Below, one piece after another: positions 1 to 6,244 of a DNA stretch of 7,647 nucleotides. Source of the stretch: an uncultured Rhodospirillales bacterium (GTDB taxonomy: Bacteria; Pseudomonadota; Alphaproteobacteria; Acetobacterales; Acetobacteraceae); the NCBI GenBank assembly GCA_903844785.1, contig CAIMVB010000040.1, positions 1 through 7,647 of the forward strand, written 5' to 3'. Both the position numbers and the translations under genes were made by a program. A model generated the notes under the pieces. That model worked only from the letters and a program-made list of their open reading frames with translations, was not told the DNA's origin and did no database searches. How positions within the stretch are numbered: position 1 is the first letter of the stretch; each line of letters starts with the position of its first letter.

Positions 1-612
1 CAGTGCCAAATCGCGCTTATCTTCCATATCAGCGGTGGATTGGCCAGCGCTGCTACGCTCCATGATACCACGGACAAGACCGGCCAATTCGCTCAATGAC
101 TGGTTGATTGTCTTGATTTACTCAATCGCGCCATCATGTGCCGCCTGACGCGCTTCCAACACCACACGCGAAAGATCATTGAAGCGGCTTATCATATTCT
201 GACCGGCATTCAATACAACCGCCTGCTGCTTGACAACAAGTGATGGATCAAAGCGCAGTTCAATAAAACTATTACGTAGCTTTGCAACCAAATCACCCAA
301 ACTTTCGCCCTTGGCTGGATCGCCATGCGCTTCATTAATCAGTGAAAGGGTGGAATCACGCAATTCGGCGGCCGCGGCTTCAGATCGCCGCTTATTCATT
401 TCATTGACCAGTGCATTATCTACATCACGTGAAAGGCCCAGGCTGCGAATACCTGTGCCCTTACCATCAATAGCAACAGCCTCGGTCGCAATACGCTTGC
501 GCGTATAGCCTTCCGTATCGACATTGGCCGTATTATCTGCCGCATTCGCCAGGGCACGCTGGGTGTGCAGCAATCCCGATCGCGCAATCAATAAGGCGGT
601 ATCAAGGCTCAT
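1..612 (-). pseudogene. flgK: FlgK (hook-filament junction protein 1), 5' part, interrupted by an in-frame TAA; continues past the window edge
   Basis: FlgK (HAP1) sits between hook and filament. Reading leftward from ATG 610-612, the first 164 codons give a typical FlgK N-terminus. The rod/hook-type start has the signature N-A-A-D-N-T-A-N-V-D-T-E-G-Y-T-R at residues 23-38. It is followed by the helical region with FDPSLVVKQQAVVLNAGQ (121-138). Codon 165 is TAA (118-120). Translation of 117-1 in the same frame gives 39 further residues without a stop, including INQSLSELAGLV and, at the edge, MEDKRDLAL. This matches the usual FlgK pattern of an IN-x-LN helix followed by a D-x-RD-x-AL motif. 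The gene is therefore disrupted by one nonsense codon, not ended. It follows flgE by 33 bp, with no promoter seen between them and no clear Shine-Dalgarno. A real null allele, a sequencing error and a read-through codon are all possible; the FlgK identity is secure. Confidence 0.85.
118..120 (-). other. Premature TAA stop inside flgK
   Basis: The plus-strand bases tta read TAA on the coding strand, between GAG (Glu164, 121-123) and ATC (115-117). FlgK-like sequence continues in the same frame on both sides, so no frameshift is involved. A one-base change from CAA (Gln), GAA or AAA would restore the frame. CAA is the simplest ancestor because it needs only a C-to-T transition. Confidence 0.85.
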
Positions 613-645
613 GTTGATGGACCAAGGGCGCTAACGCAAAGTGCA

Positions 646-1956
646 TCAACGGCGCATATTCAATGTTTCCTGCAGCAAATCATCAACGGCCGACACAATT
701 TTTGTATTGGCCGAATAGGCGCGCTGGGCCAGGATAAGCTTGGAAAATTCGGTGGCGATATCAACATTGGAACGCTCCACCGCACTGACGGAAATCAGCC
801 CAGCCCCATCTTCGCCTGCTTCCACGATGCGCGCCTCACCACTTTCAATGGTGCGCAAGAAGGCCTGGCCATCCAAATGCTGCAACCGGTCCGCGTCCTT
901 GAAGACCGTGATCGGCACGCGCGCCACAACGCGGGATTGGCCATTATCGTAATTGATCCGCACATCGCCATTTCTTTGTGTGGTGACAGAAGAAAAGGCA
1001 CCGATCGGAATGCCATCCTGTTCAAAGCTATTGACACTAAGGCCGCTTGCGGCGGTGGAGGCAAATTGAGTGAGCCCGCCCGCCACACCAAACCTGCCGA
1101 GATTCAGCACCATAGCCTGCGCGCCCTGGCCGAAATCTGCGTTGAAGGTGACGGTCGCCGGACCGCCGGTTGCAGCAGCACTACCCGAAAGGCCAGTGCC
1201 GGTGCCAAATTCCGCCAAGGTGCCATCCGGCTGGTCTACCGCACCATCCTGACCAAAGCGAATGGGAATGCTGCCAATCGTCGAAGGTGTGGCATCGGGT
1301 GAAGAAATGGACAGCGTCCAGGTATTGTCGGTGGTCGAAGCCGTGGGCGCGAAGGTCAGTGTCAGGGCACGGGAACGACCAAGGGTATCTATAACCTGAA
1401 TGGAGGTGCTTTGGTTGGCGGTGCCACCCGCAGCCAAGTTACCGCCAAAGGTGAGTTCCTGCGTCGGCGTTGGGGTGAAGACATCTTCTTGAACCTGGAT
1501 CGGTACAAGCTGGGTCTTGTCCACCTCACCATCTGTCACCGGCCAGCCTTGCAGCACATAGCCGGAGCCATTCACCATCAGGCCTTCGCTATTGCGATTG
1601 AAATCCCCAGCCCTGGTGTAGAATTGGCGTGCGTCAAAGCGATAATCGCCCGCTTCGGTCTTACCGATGGGTAAGGCGGCAGTGAAAAAACCTTGGCCGG
1701 AAATCGCCAAGGCCAGTGGGTTTTCCACCTGCTCAATGGTTCCCTGAACCTGATTGGTAAAATCGGGCCGTGCCAGCACGGTGCCAGGCCGATGCACATC
1801 CGAACTGCTTTCAGAAATATAGGATACGAAGTTGGTATCCGTGCGCTTGAAGCCAACGGTTTGTGAATTCGCCACATTGTCCGAAATATGCCCAAGCGCC
1901 CGTGATTGCGCATTCATGCCGCTCAGCGCGGTATTCATCGAACTGTAAAGCGACAT
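646..1956 (-). CDS. flgE: FlgE, flagellar hook protein
   Basis: This is the structural subunit of the flagellar hook, exported through the flagellar type III system and polymerised under the FlgD cap. The protein is 436 aa. The N-terminal rod/hook signature is at residues 1-40 (SGMNAQSRALGHISDNVANS, then VGFKR). The D1/D0 linker segment contains ALAISGQGFF (82-91), followed by the FlgE D2 domain (about 155-330, with ELTFGGNL and VIDTLGRSRALTL). The C-terminal helix is at about 392-436 (VERSNVDIATEFSKLILAQRAYSANTKIV). The start at ATG 1954-1956 is chosen because it begins exactly at the conserved family N-terminus and has AGGAG eight bases upstream; the frame stays open further upstream without family similarity. 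It is transcribed leftward, ahead of flgK, from a sigma54-type promoter. The D2 domain and length separate it from FlgF and FlgG. Confidence 0.96.
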   Translation of the reverse strand: MSLYSSMNTALSGMNAQSRALGHISDNVANSQTVGFKRTDTNFVSYISESSSDVHRPGTVLARPDFTNQVQGTIEQVENPLALAISGQGFFTAALPIGKTEAGDYRFDARQFYTRAGDFNRNSEGLMVNGSGYVLQGWPVTDGEVDKTQLVPIQVQEDVFTPTPTQELTFGGNLAAGGTANQSTSIQVIDTLGRSRALTLTFAPTASTTDNTWTLSISSPDATPSTIGSIPIRFGQDGAVDQPDGTLAEFGTGTGLSGSAAATGGPATVTFNADFGQGAQAMVLNLGRFGVAGGLTQFASTAASGLSVNSFEQDGIPIGAFSSVTTQRNGDVRINYDNGQSRVVARVPITVFKDADRLQHLDGQAFLRTIESGEARIVEAGEDGAGLISVSAVERSNVDIATEFSKLILAQRAYSANTKIVSAVDDLLQETLNMRR

Positions 1957-1964
1957 GGCGTCTT

Positions 1965-1969
1965 CTCCT
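1965..1969 (-). promoter_or_regulatory. Shine-Dalgarno of flgE
   Basis: AGGAG on the minus strand lies 8 nt before ATG 1954-1956. It fixes the flgE start against the longer open frame upstream. Confidence 0.8.
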
Positions 1970-1992
1970 GCCAAAGGTTTCCTGCCGCCCGC

Positions 1993-2007
1993 GCAAGTGT
2001 CGTGCCA
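1993..2007 (-). promoter_or_regulatory. sigma54 (RpoN) -24/-12 promoter of flgE
   Basis: On the minus strand the sequence reads TGGCACG-ACAC-TTGC, an exact match to the core RpoN consensus TGGCACG-N4-TTGC, with GG and GC at the required 12-bp offset. Transcription would start near 1981. This leaves a 5' leader of about 25 nt that contains the flgE Shine-Dalgarno. Position and orientation both fit. Control of hook genes by sigma54 is well known in Caulobacter and other flagellated bacteria. Confidence 0.82.
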
Positions 2008-2058
2008 CGGAGAATCGGGGTTTCGGACGGCAAAATACGGAAAATTCCCCCTCATCCG

Positions 2059-2094
2059 GGGCAAGTCTTGCGCTTTGCGCGGCAATTCCTGCCG
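2059..2094. promoter_or_regulatory. Tandem dyads, candidate enhancer for a flagellar NtrC-family activator (FlbD-like)
   Basis: Two imperfect palindromes are visible: GGCAAGTCTTGCG (2060-2072, centre 2066) and CGGCAATTCCTGCCG (2080-2094, centre 2087). Aligned on their centres, their inner 11 bases differ at only two positions, giving GCAAkTCyTGC. The centres are 21 bp apart, two helical turns. They lie about 85 and 106 bp upstream of the predicted flgE start, and about 74 and 53 bp upstream of the predicted fliK start. Enhancer-bound activators of sigma54 usually act from such distances. In Caulobacter the flagellar activator FlbD binds ftr sites of this general kind. That an FlbD-like protein binds here is inference. 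Confidence 0.6.
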
Positions 2095-2113
2095 GTTCAT
2101 GGACGCAAAGCCT

Positions 2114-2129
2114 TGGCCTGGCCTTTGCT
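2114..2129 (+). promoter_or_regulatory. sigma54 (RpoN) -24/-12 promoter of fliK-flgD
   Basis: TTGGCCTG-GCCT-TTGCT keeps the invariant GG (2115-2116) and GC (2127-2128) at the 12-bp offset. It matches the consensus YTGGCACG-N4-TTGCW except for two bases in the -24 box. Transcription would start near 2140. It faces away from the flgE promoter and so forms a divergent pair with it. Confidence 0.62.
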
Positions 2130-2166
2130 CACCAGAACATTCGGAATGAGTAATTTTGGAATCCTG

Positions 2167-3702
2167 ATGCTGGAAATGCCTGCGACACTGCCGCCAAAAC
2201 CTGCCGCCGGCCCCGCGCCCGTGGCAGCGCCCATGCAGGCAGGAAATGGATCGACGGATTTCCGCGCCCAGTTGCGCGAAGTGCTTGAAACAACTGGCGC
2301 TGCTGCCCCGTCGCGTGAAAGCGGTGACGCCAGCACGCCAAAATTTCCCGATCAAACGCTCACCGCCGATGGGGCTATCATGGCGCCAGAGGCGAAATCC
2401 GTCGAAGCTTTGGCAATCCCAACCATGGGCCTGGGCAATTCTGACAAGGCCGATTTCGGCGCTCTGCCGATCTGGGACGATATTAACCTTGCGCCCCCCT
2501 TTGAAGCCAAACAGGAAACGGCCGGCATCATTCTGCAAAACGCCTCAATACTCGCGCCCGAAGCGGCACTGGTTTTGGCAGGTGCCGGGAACGGGCCTTC
2601 CCCGACGCCACCTCAAACGATGGCGGCGGCTGATAGCGGCATCGCTACGCTTCTGTCCGCCCCCCAGCCGCAATCAGCCGTCATGCCAGGCACGCTTAAT
2701 CAGGCGGCCATGCCAAGCAATGCCGCCACGGGCACTGCCTTACAGAACATGCCAGGCAGTGCCGTGCAGGCTGAAACCCCGCCCATGGCGCCTGCGCCGG
2801 GCCAGCTAGCCGCGGCCCCGTTTGGGCTAACAACCACCCAGCTTGCCCAAATGCAGCAGGGCAAGATCGTCACGCAGGAAGCTGATGCTGCTTCTATGGC
2901 GGCCAATATTGCCGCGCAGCAGATGGCGGCGCCTACTATTCTGAATGGGTCACCCAGCAATGGCCTGGCGCGCAGAATGCCGGCGCCGCCCGGTGATGGC
3001 CATGGTGAAGTGGCCAAAGCAGGCTCAGCTGCCGCCTTGCTTGAACGCGCCCTTGGTACAACCGGGGTGGCAGCTGAAATCACCGTCCTGCTGGCGGCCG
3101 AATCCACGGAAGCGCCATGGCGCCCTGCCATGCAGGAAGCGCCGCAGGCCGCAGCCCCCAAGCCTGCGGCCGAAACCCGCGGTGATACCCTGCCATTTCA
3201 GGCACATGTGGCGCTGCAGCCCGAAGCCGCGGCAGCAAGAATCGAAGCGGCCGCGCCCCAGGCAGCAGGGCGTGATGGCCCTGCCCCGCCCGCACGGCAA
3301 CTCGCGCCAGTGATTGTCTCCCTCGCGCTCGGGCGGGGTGATGAAGCGCTCACCATTGCGTTGGACCCCGGCGAATTGGGCCGGGTGGAAGTCAGTATCG
3401 GCCAGGGGAAAGAAGCCGGCCAGCTTCGTATCGTGGCCGAACGGGCCGATACCCTTGCCCTACTGCAGCGTGACCAGCGTGAATTGGACCGGGCGCTGAA
3501 CCAGGCGGGGCTTGGGGATATGGCGCGATCGCTTTCCTTCTCCCTTGCCTCAGATCAGGGCCGCCAGCAGCAGCAGGGCATGACCCAAGAAAGGGCCAAT
3601 CGCCCTTCAACTGCCGCAACAGGCACCGAGGACACCCGGCCCATCGCCAGCCCCCCGGCCCCGCGCCGCATCGCCACCTCTCTCATTGATATCGCCGTCT
3701 GA
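2167..3702 (+). CDS. fliK: FliK, flagellar hook-length control protein
   Basis: FliK is a secreted molecular ruler. It stops hook growth and switches export to filament substrates by contacting FlhB. From ATG 2167 the protein is 511 aa. The N-terminal three quarters are low-complexity, rich in Ala, Pro, Gln and Met, without clear domains, as is usual for the family. The conserved C-terminal hook-length domain lies at about residues 378-475. Its hallmark ALDPGELGRVEVSIGQ is followed by the RIVAERADTLALLQRDQREL helix region and a Gln-rich tail. The frame is open far upstream, so the start is uncertain. ATG 2146 is only about 6 nt after the predicted sigma54 start site and lacks a usable ribosome site. 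ATG 2167 has GGA six bases upstream and is preferred. flgD follows after 14 bp. Identity rests on the C-terminal motif and the context. Confidence 0.9.
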   Translation: MLEMPATLPPKPAAGPAPVAAPMQAGNGSTDFRAQLREVLETTGAAAPSRESGDASTPKFPDQTLTADGAIMAPEAKSVEALAIPTMGLGNSDKADFGALPIWDDINLAPPFEAKQETAGIILQNASILAPEAALVLAGAGNGPSPTPPQTMAAADSGIATLLSAPQPQSAVMPGTLNQAAMPSNAATGTALQNMPGSAVQAETPPMAPAPGQLAAAPFGLTTTQLAQMQQGKIVTQEADAASMAANIAAQQMAAPTILNGSPSNGLARRMPAPPGDGHGEVAKAGSAAALLERALGTTGVAAEITVLLAAESTEAPWRPAMQEAPQAAAPKPAAETRGDTLPFQAHVALQPEAAAARIEAAAPQAAGRDGPAPPARQLAPVIVSLALGRGDEALTIALDPGELGRVEVSIGQGKEAGQLRIVAERADTLALLQRDQRELDRALNQAGLGDMARSLSFSLASDQGRQQQQGMTQERANRPSTAATGTEDTRPIASPPAPRRIATSLIDIAV

Positions 3703-3716
3703 ACGGAACCCTTGCC

Positions 3717-4376
3717 ATGTCCGCATCCATCGCCGCCGCTTCCGCCAATGCCGCCACCAGCACCTCGCAAAGCCCCAGGCTTGCGGGGGATTTCAATACC
3801 TTCCTCACGCTGCTGACGACGCAGCTCAAGAACCAAAGCCCCACCGACCCGCTCGATACCAATCAAATGACCAATCAATTGGTGCAATTTGCCTCGGTTG
3901 AGCAGCAAATCGCCATGAATCAGAACCTGCAGCGCTTGCTGACGCTGGAACAGGCTTCCCAGCTTACGGCCAGCGCGCCGCTGATTGGCCAAAGGGTAGA
4001 GGTAGAGGCCGAAAGCATCACCCTGCAAAGCGGCACGGGCACGCTGAAACTGCCGGCGGCCGGCGCAGCACAAGCGGCGCAGGTCACCATCCTGGGGGCT
4101 GGTAACCGGGTTATTCGCCAGGAAACCGTGCCGCTGGGCACCGGGCGCACCAATTGGACCTGGAATGGCAAATCAACGGACGGGCTTAACCTGCCGGATG
4201 GCAGCTATACGGCGCGCGTAGTTGGCGTTGGCGGCAATGGCCAGGCCCAGGCCCTGCCCTTCACCACCATTGGCCGGGTCACAGGTGCGGAACGCGTGGG
4301 GGGTGATCTTAAGTTGATGCTGGGCCAGCTTCAGGTCGGCTTCGATAAGCTGAGAAGCTTAAGCACGGGAAGCTGA
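3717..4376 (+). CDS. flgD: FlgD, hook-capping (scaffold) protein
   Basis: FlgD caps the growing hook and directs FlgE assembly; it is later replaced by FlgK. The 219-aa protein has the conserved FlgD N-terminal region at residues 25-66 (DFNTFLTLLTTQLKNQSPTD, then PLD and LVQFASVEQQI). A beta-rich C-terminal half follows, with the FLG_D/Ig-like signature WNGKSTDGLNLPDGSYTARV (149-168). Length is normal for the family. The start at ATG 3717 lies 14 bp after the fliK stop, with GGA at 3705-3707 nearby, so the two genes are very likely cotranscribed from the sigma54 promoter ahead of fliK. Ordering with fliK and the divergent flgE makes this a hook-assembly block. The gene ends in TGA ahead of a GC-rich hairpin. 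Confidence 0.96.
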   Translation: MSASIAAASANAATSTSQSPRLAGDFNTFLTLLTTQLKNQSPTDPLDTNQMTNQLVQFASVEQQIAMNQNLQRLLTLEQASQLTASAPLIGQRVEVEAESITLQSGTGTLKLPAAGAAQAAQVTILGAGNRVIRQETVPLGTGRTNWTWNGKSTDGLNLPDGSYTARVVGVGGNGQAQALPFTTIGRVTGAERVGGDLKLMLGQLQVGFDKLRSLSTGS

Positions 4377-4384
4377 AACACTGA

Positions 4385-4404
4385 CCCTCCCCCCCGGGGG
4401 AGGG
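4385..4404. terminator. GC-rich hairpin after flgD, possible terminator
   Basis: CCCTCCCC (4385-4392) pairs perfectly with GGGGAGGG (4397-4404) around a 4-nt loop, 8 nt after the flgD stop. There is no T-run directly after it on either strand (the plus strand continues AAATATAC), so it is not a textbook intrinsic terminator. It could instead stabilise the mRNA 3' end. The stretch of about 30 bp after it turns AT-rich. Confidence 0.4.
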
Positions 4405-4489
4405 AAATATACGGAAAACTTAGGATTTAAGGCCGAGTTTTTGGGTTTATTTACTCTTTTCTCATTTTTACCTTATTAAAAACTTTTAC

Positions 4490-4502
4490 GGAAATTTTTG
4501 CC
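4490..4502. promoter_or_regulatory. Imperfect dyad GGAAA-TTT-TTGCC overlapping the fliF promoter
   Basis: The half sites GGAAA and TTGCC are complementary except for one base, and have the same 5-3-5 layout as the GGCAA-type dyads between flgE and fliK. Its centre (4496) is only 15 bp upstream of the candidate -10 hexamer, inside the promoter. A bound activator there would block polymerase. In Caulobacter, FlbD represses fliF from such a promoter-proximal site. The match is weaker than the 2059-2094 pair and the idea is tentative. Confidence 0.35.
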
Positions 4503-4517
4503 GGGCATGGTATAAGC
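4503..4517 (+). promoter_or_regulatory. Candidate fliF-fliG-fliH promoter
   Basis: TGGTATAAG (4508-4516) is an extended -10 box of the housekeeping type (TATAAG at 4511-4516) without a good -35. The same segment, GGGCATG-GTAT-AAGC, also keeps GG and GC at the 12-bp sigma54 offset, but has AA instead of TT in the -12 box and a poor -24 flank. The housekeeping-type reading is preferred. The block upstream (4441-4500) is only about 23% GC by hand count, which would suit an UP-like region. The leader to fliF would be about 50 nt. Confidence 0.45.
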
Positions 4518-4539
4518 GGTTTGATCCAGGCGGGGTTTC

Positions 4540-4554
4540 GGCCCTGAGGGGGCC
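4540..4554 (+). other. Small hairpin in the fliF leader
   Basis: GGCCC (4540-4544) pairs with GGGCC (4550-4554) around a 5-nt loop. It ends just before the purine-rich Shine-Dalgarno stretch GGGGGAAGG (4556-4564), which lies 9 nt before the fliF ATG. It could affect ribosome access, but a short GC stem can occur by chance here. Confidence 0.25.
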
Positions 4555-4573
4555 TGGGGGAAGGTTCAGGTTC

Positions 4574-6244
4574 ATGGCGAATTTCGTCGCACAATTACGC
4601 GCCTTGGGGCTTTGGCGTTTGGGTGCCCTTGCGGGGACGGCCCTGATGGTCCTTGGCTTGATTGTTTGGTTCGCCATCCGCGCCAGCCAGCCTGTCATGG
4701 GCTTGCTGTACGCCGATCTTGCGCAACGCGATGCGGGGCAAGTGATTGCCGCGCTGGATAGGGCGCGCATCCCCTATCGTGTGGAAGGTAATGGCAGCCG
4801 GATCATGGTGGCGGATGACCAGGTGGGGCGCGTGCGCCTTTCACTGGCCCGTGAAGGGCTGCCTGCTGGCGGCAATGTCGGCTACGAAATATTCGACCGC
4901 AATGAAAGCCTGACCACCACCCCGTTCCAGCAGGACATGAATCGTGTCCGTGCCATGGAAGGGGAATTGGCGCGCAGTATCGCTTCCCTTTCTGGGGTGC
5001 GCGCAGCGCGGGTCCATTTGGTCATGCCGCGGCGGGAAGCTTTTTCACGGGAACGCGGCGACGCCCAAGCTTCGGTCATGCTGACCATGCAGGGGGCGCA
5101 TCGGTTGGACCGGGAAGCCATTCAAGCTGTGCTGCACCTGGTATCGACTGCGGTGCCGGGCTTGCGCCCGCAGAATGTCTCCATTGTCGATTCACGCGGC
5201 GCCTTATTGGCGCGCGGCGGCCAAGCGCTGGCCGGCCCAAGTGCTGCAGCATCGCAGGATGAAGTGCGCCGCACCCAGGAACTGCGCTTGGCACGCTCGG
5301 TTGAAGAAATGCTGGAACGCAGCCTAGGCCCAGGCCGGGTGCGCGCCGAAGCTTCGGTTGATATGGATTTTGATCGCGTTCAGGTCACCGAAGAACGCTT
5401 TGACCCAGATAACCAGGTGGCGCGCAGCCAGCAAAGCGTTCAGGAAACCTCTCGTGGTTCTGAAGGCGCACCGACAACGGTGCAGAATAATCTGCCGGGC
5501 AACGAGAATACCGGTGCTGGCAATCAGGAAAGCCGCCAGGAAGAAACCACCAATTTCGAAATTGGCCGCACCACCCGCAGCACAACGCGGGATCAGCCGA
5601 GCGTTCGGCGCATCAGCATTGGCGTTTTGGTGGATGGCGTATGGGAACCGCAAGCCAATGGCTCGCCCCAATATCGTGACCGTTCAGCGGAAGAATTGGC
5701 ACGCATCGCAACGCTTGTCCGCACCTCGGTGGGTTTTGATGAACGCCGGGGAGATAAGGTGGAAGTGGTTGCCATGCGCTTCGCCGAACCACCCCTGCCG
5801 CCCGACAGCAATGAACGCAGCTTTTTCGATATCGCCTTCACCTCCTCCACTGTGGCGCGCATTGTTGAAAGTGCGCTTTTCGCGCTTGTCGCGCTGATTG
5901 CCATATTGTTGTTGGGCAGGCCTGCCGTTAAGCGCCTTGTCACTCTGGCGAAGCCAGCCCAGACAAATGGGCAAATTGGGTCCGCAGCTGCCAACACTAT
6001 GACTGCTGGTGCCTTGGCGGCGGGTGGTGCGGCCATCGCCGGGCCGCAAGGCGGCGCGGGGCTTCCCATGGTGCAGGGTGGCGCTGCTTCGTCCGACCCG
6101 GAAAGCATGGTGAGTTTGGCCATGGTACAGGGGCAAATGCGCGCTTCTTCCATCAACCGCTTGCAGGAATTGGTGGATACCAACCCAGAACAATCACTCA
6201 ATGTCATCCGCCGCTGGATTGCCCCGCCTGAGGAAGCGGCATGA
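4574..6244 (+). CDS. fliF: FliF, flagellar MS-ring protein
   Basis: FliF forms the membrane-embedded MS ring, the base on which rotor, rod and export gate assemble. The protein is 556 aa, the normal length. The first membrane helix is at about residues 17-36. Periplasmic ring-building motifs follow, with [20 protein letters not shown] (101-120), [11 protein letters not shown] (126-136) and [19 protein letters not shown] (142-160). A charged, Gln/Asn-rich segment at about 270-345 resembles the beta-collar region of the family. The second membrane helix is at about 428-449, then a Gly/Ala-rich linker. The C-terminal FliG-binding tail is at about 525-556 ([20 protein letters not shown]). ATG 4574 follows GGGGGAAGG by 9 nt. 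The TGA stop overlaps the fliG ATG (ATGA), indicating translational coupling. It leads the operon for the early membrane part of the motor. Confidence 0.97.
   Translation: MANFVAQLRALGLWRLGALAGTALMVLGLIVWFAIRASQPVMGLLYADLAQRDAGQVIAALDRARIPYRVEGNGSRIMVADDQVGRVRLSLAREGLPAGGNVGYEIFDRNESLTTTPFQQDMNRVRAMEGELARSIASLSGVRAARVHLVMPRREAFSRERGDAQASVMLTMQGAHRLDREAIQAVLHLVSTAVPGLRPQNVSIVDSRGALLARGGQALAGPSAAASQDEVRRTQELRLARSVEEMLERSLGPGRVRAEASVDMDFDRVQVTEERFDPDNQVARSQQSVQETSRGSEGAPTTVQNNLPGNENTGAGNQESRQEETTNFEIGRTTRSTTRDQPSVRRISIGVLVDGVWEPQANGSPQYRDRSAEELARIATLVRTSVGFDERRGDKVEVVAMRFAEPPLPPDSNERSFFDIAFTSSTVARIVESALFALVALIAILLLGRPAVKRLVTLAKPAQTNGQIGSAAANTMTAGALAAGGAAIAGPQGGAGLPMVQGGAASSDPESMVSLAMVQGQMRASSINRLQELVDTNPEQSLNVIRRWIAPPEEAA

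Noticed and set aside
118..120. Reassignment of TAA to a sense codon, because the five complete genes here all end in TGA
   Set aside because: Five TGA stops is unsurprising in a GC-rich alphaproteobacterium, and a sense reading of UAA is not known in bacteria. Mutation or a sequence error is far simpler.
613..645. GCG-TTAG-CGC inverted repeat between flgE and flgK as a terminator or operator
   Set aside because: The stem is only three base pairs with no T-run. flgE and flgK are 33 bp apart and look cotranscribed.
1906..2145. Upstream extension of fliK on the plus strand to 1906
   Set aside because: It would overlap the flgE 5' end and run through both sigma54 promoters. The translated segment is Arg-rich and looks like antisense or non-coding sequence.
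1957..2538. N-terminal extension of flgE on the minus strand (open frame to 2538)
   Set aside because: The family N-terminus begins exactly at the ATG at 1956 with a good Shine-Dalgarno. The upstream part crosses both promoters and the fliK coding region and has no hook-protein similarity.
4421..4490. CtrA boxes (TTAA-N7-TTAA) ahead of fliF
   Set aside because: TTAA occurs at 4427-4430 and 4476-4479, but neither has a correctly spaced partner half site, so the match is no better than expected in AT-rich DNA.
5593..6207. Long minus-strand open frames opposite fliF and fliG (also 3555-4073 opposite fliK/flgD and 6597-7112 opposite fliG)
   Set aside because: They are antisense shadows of strongly conserved genes in GC-rich DNA, with no ribosome sites or recognisable protein features.
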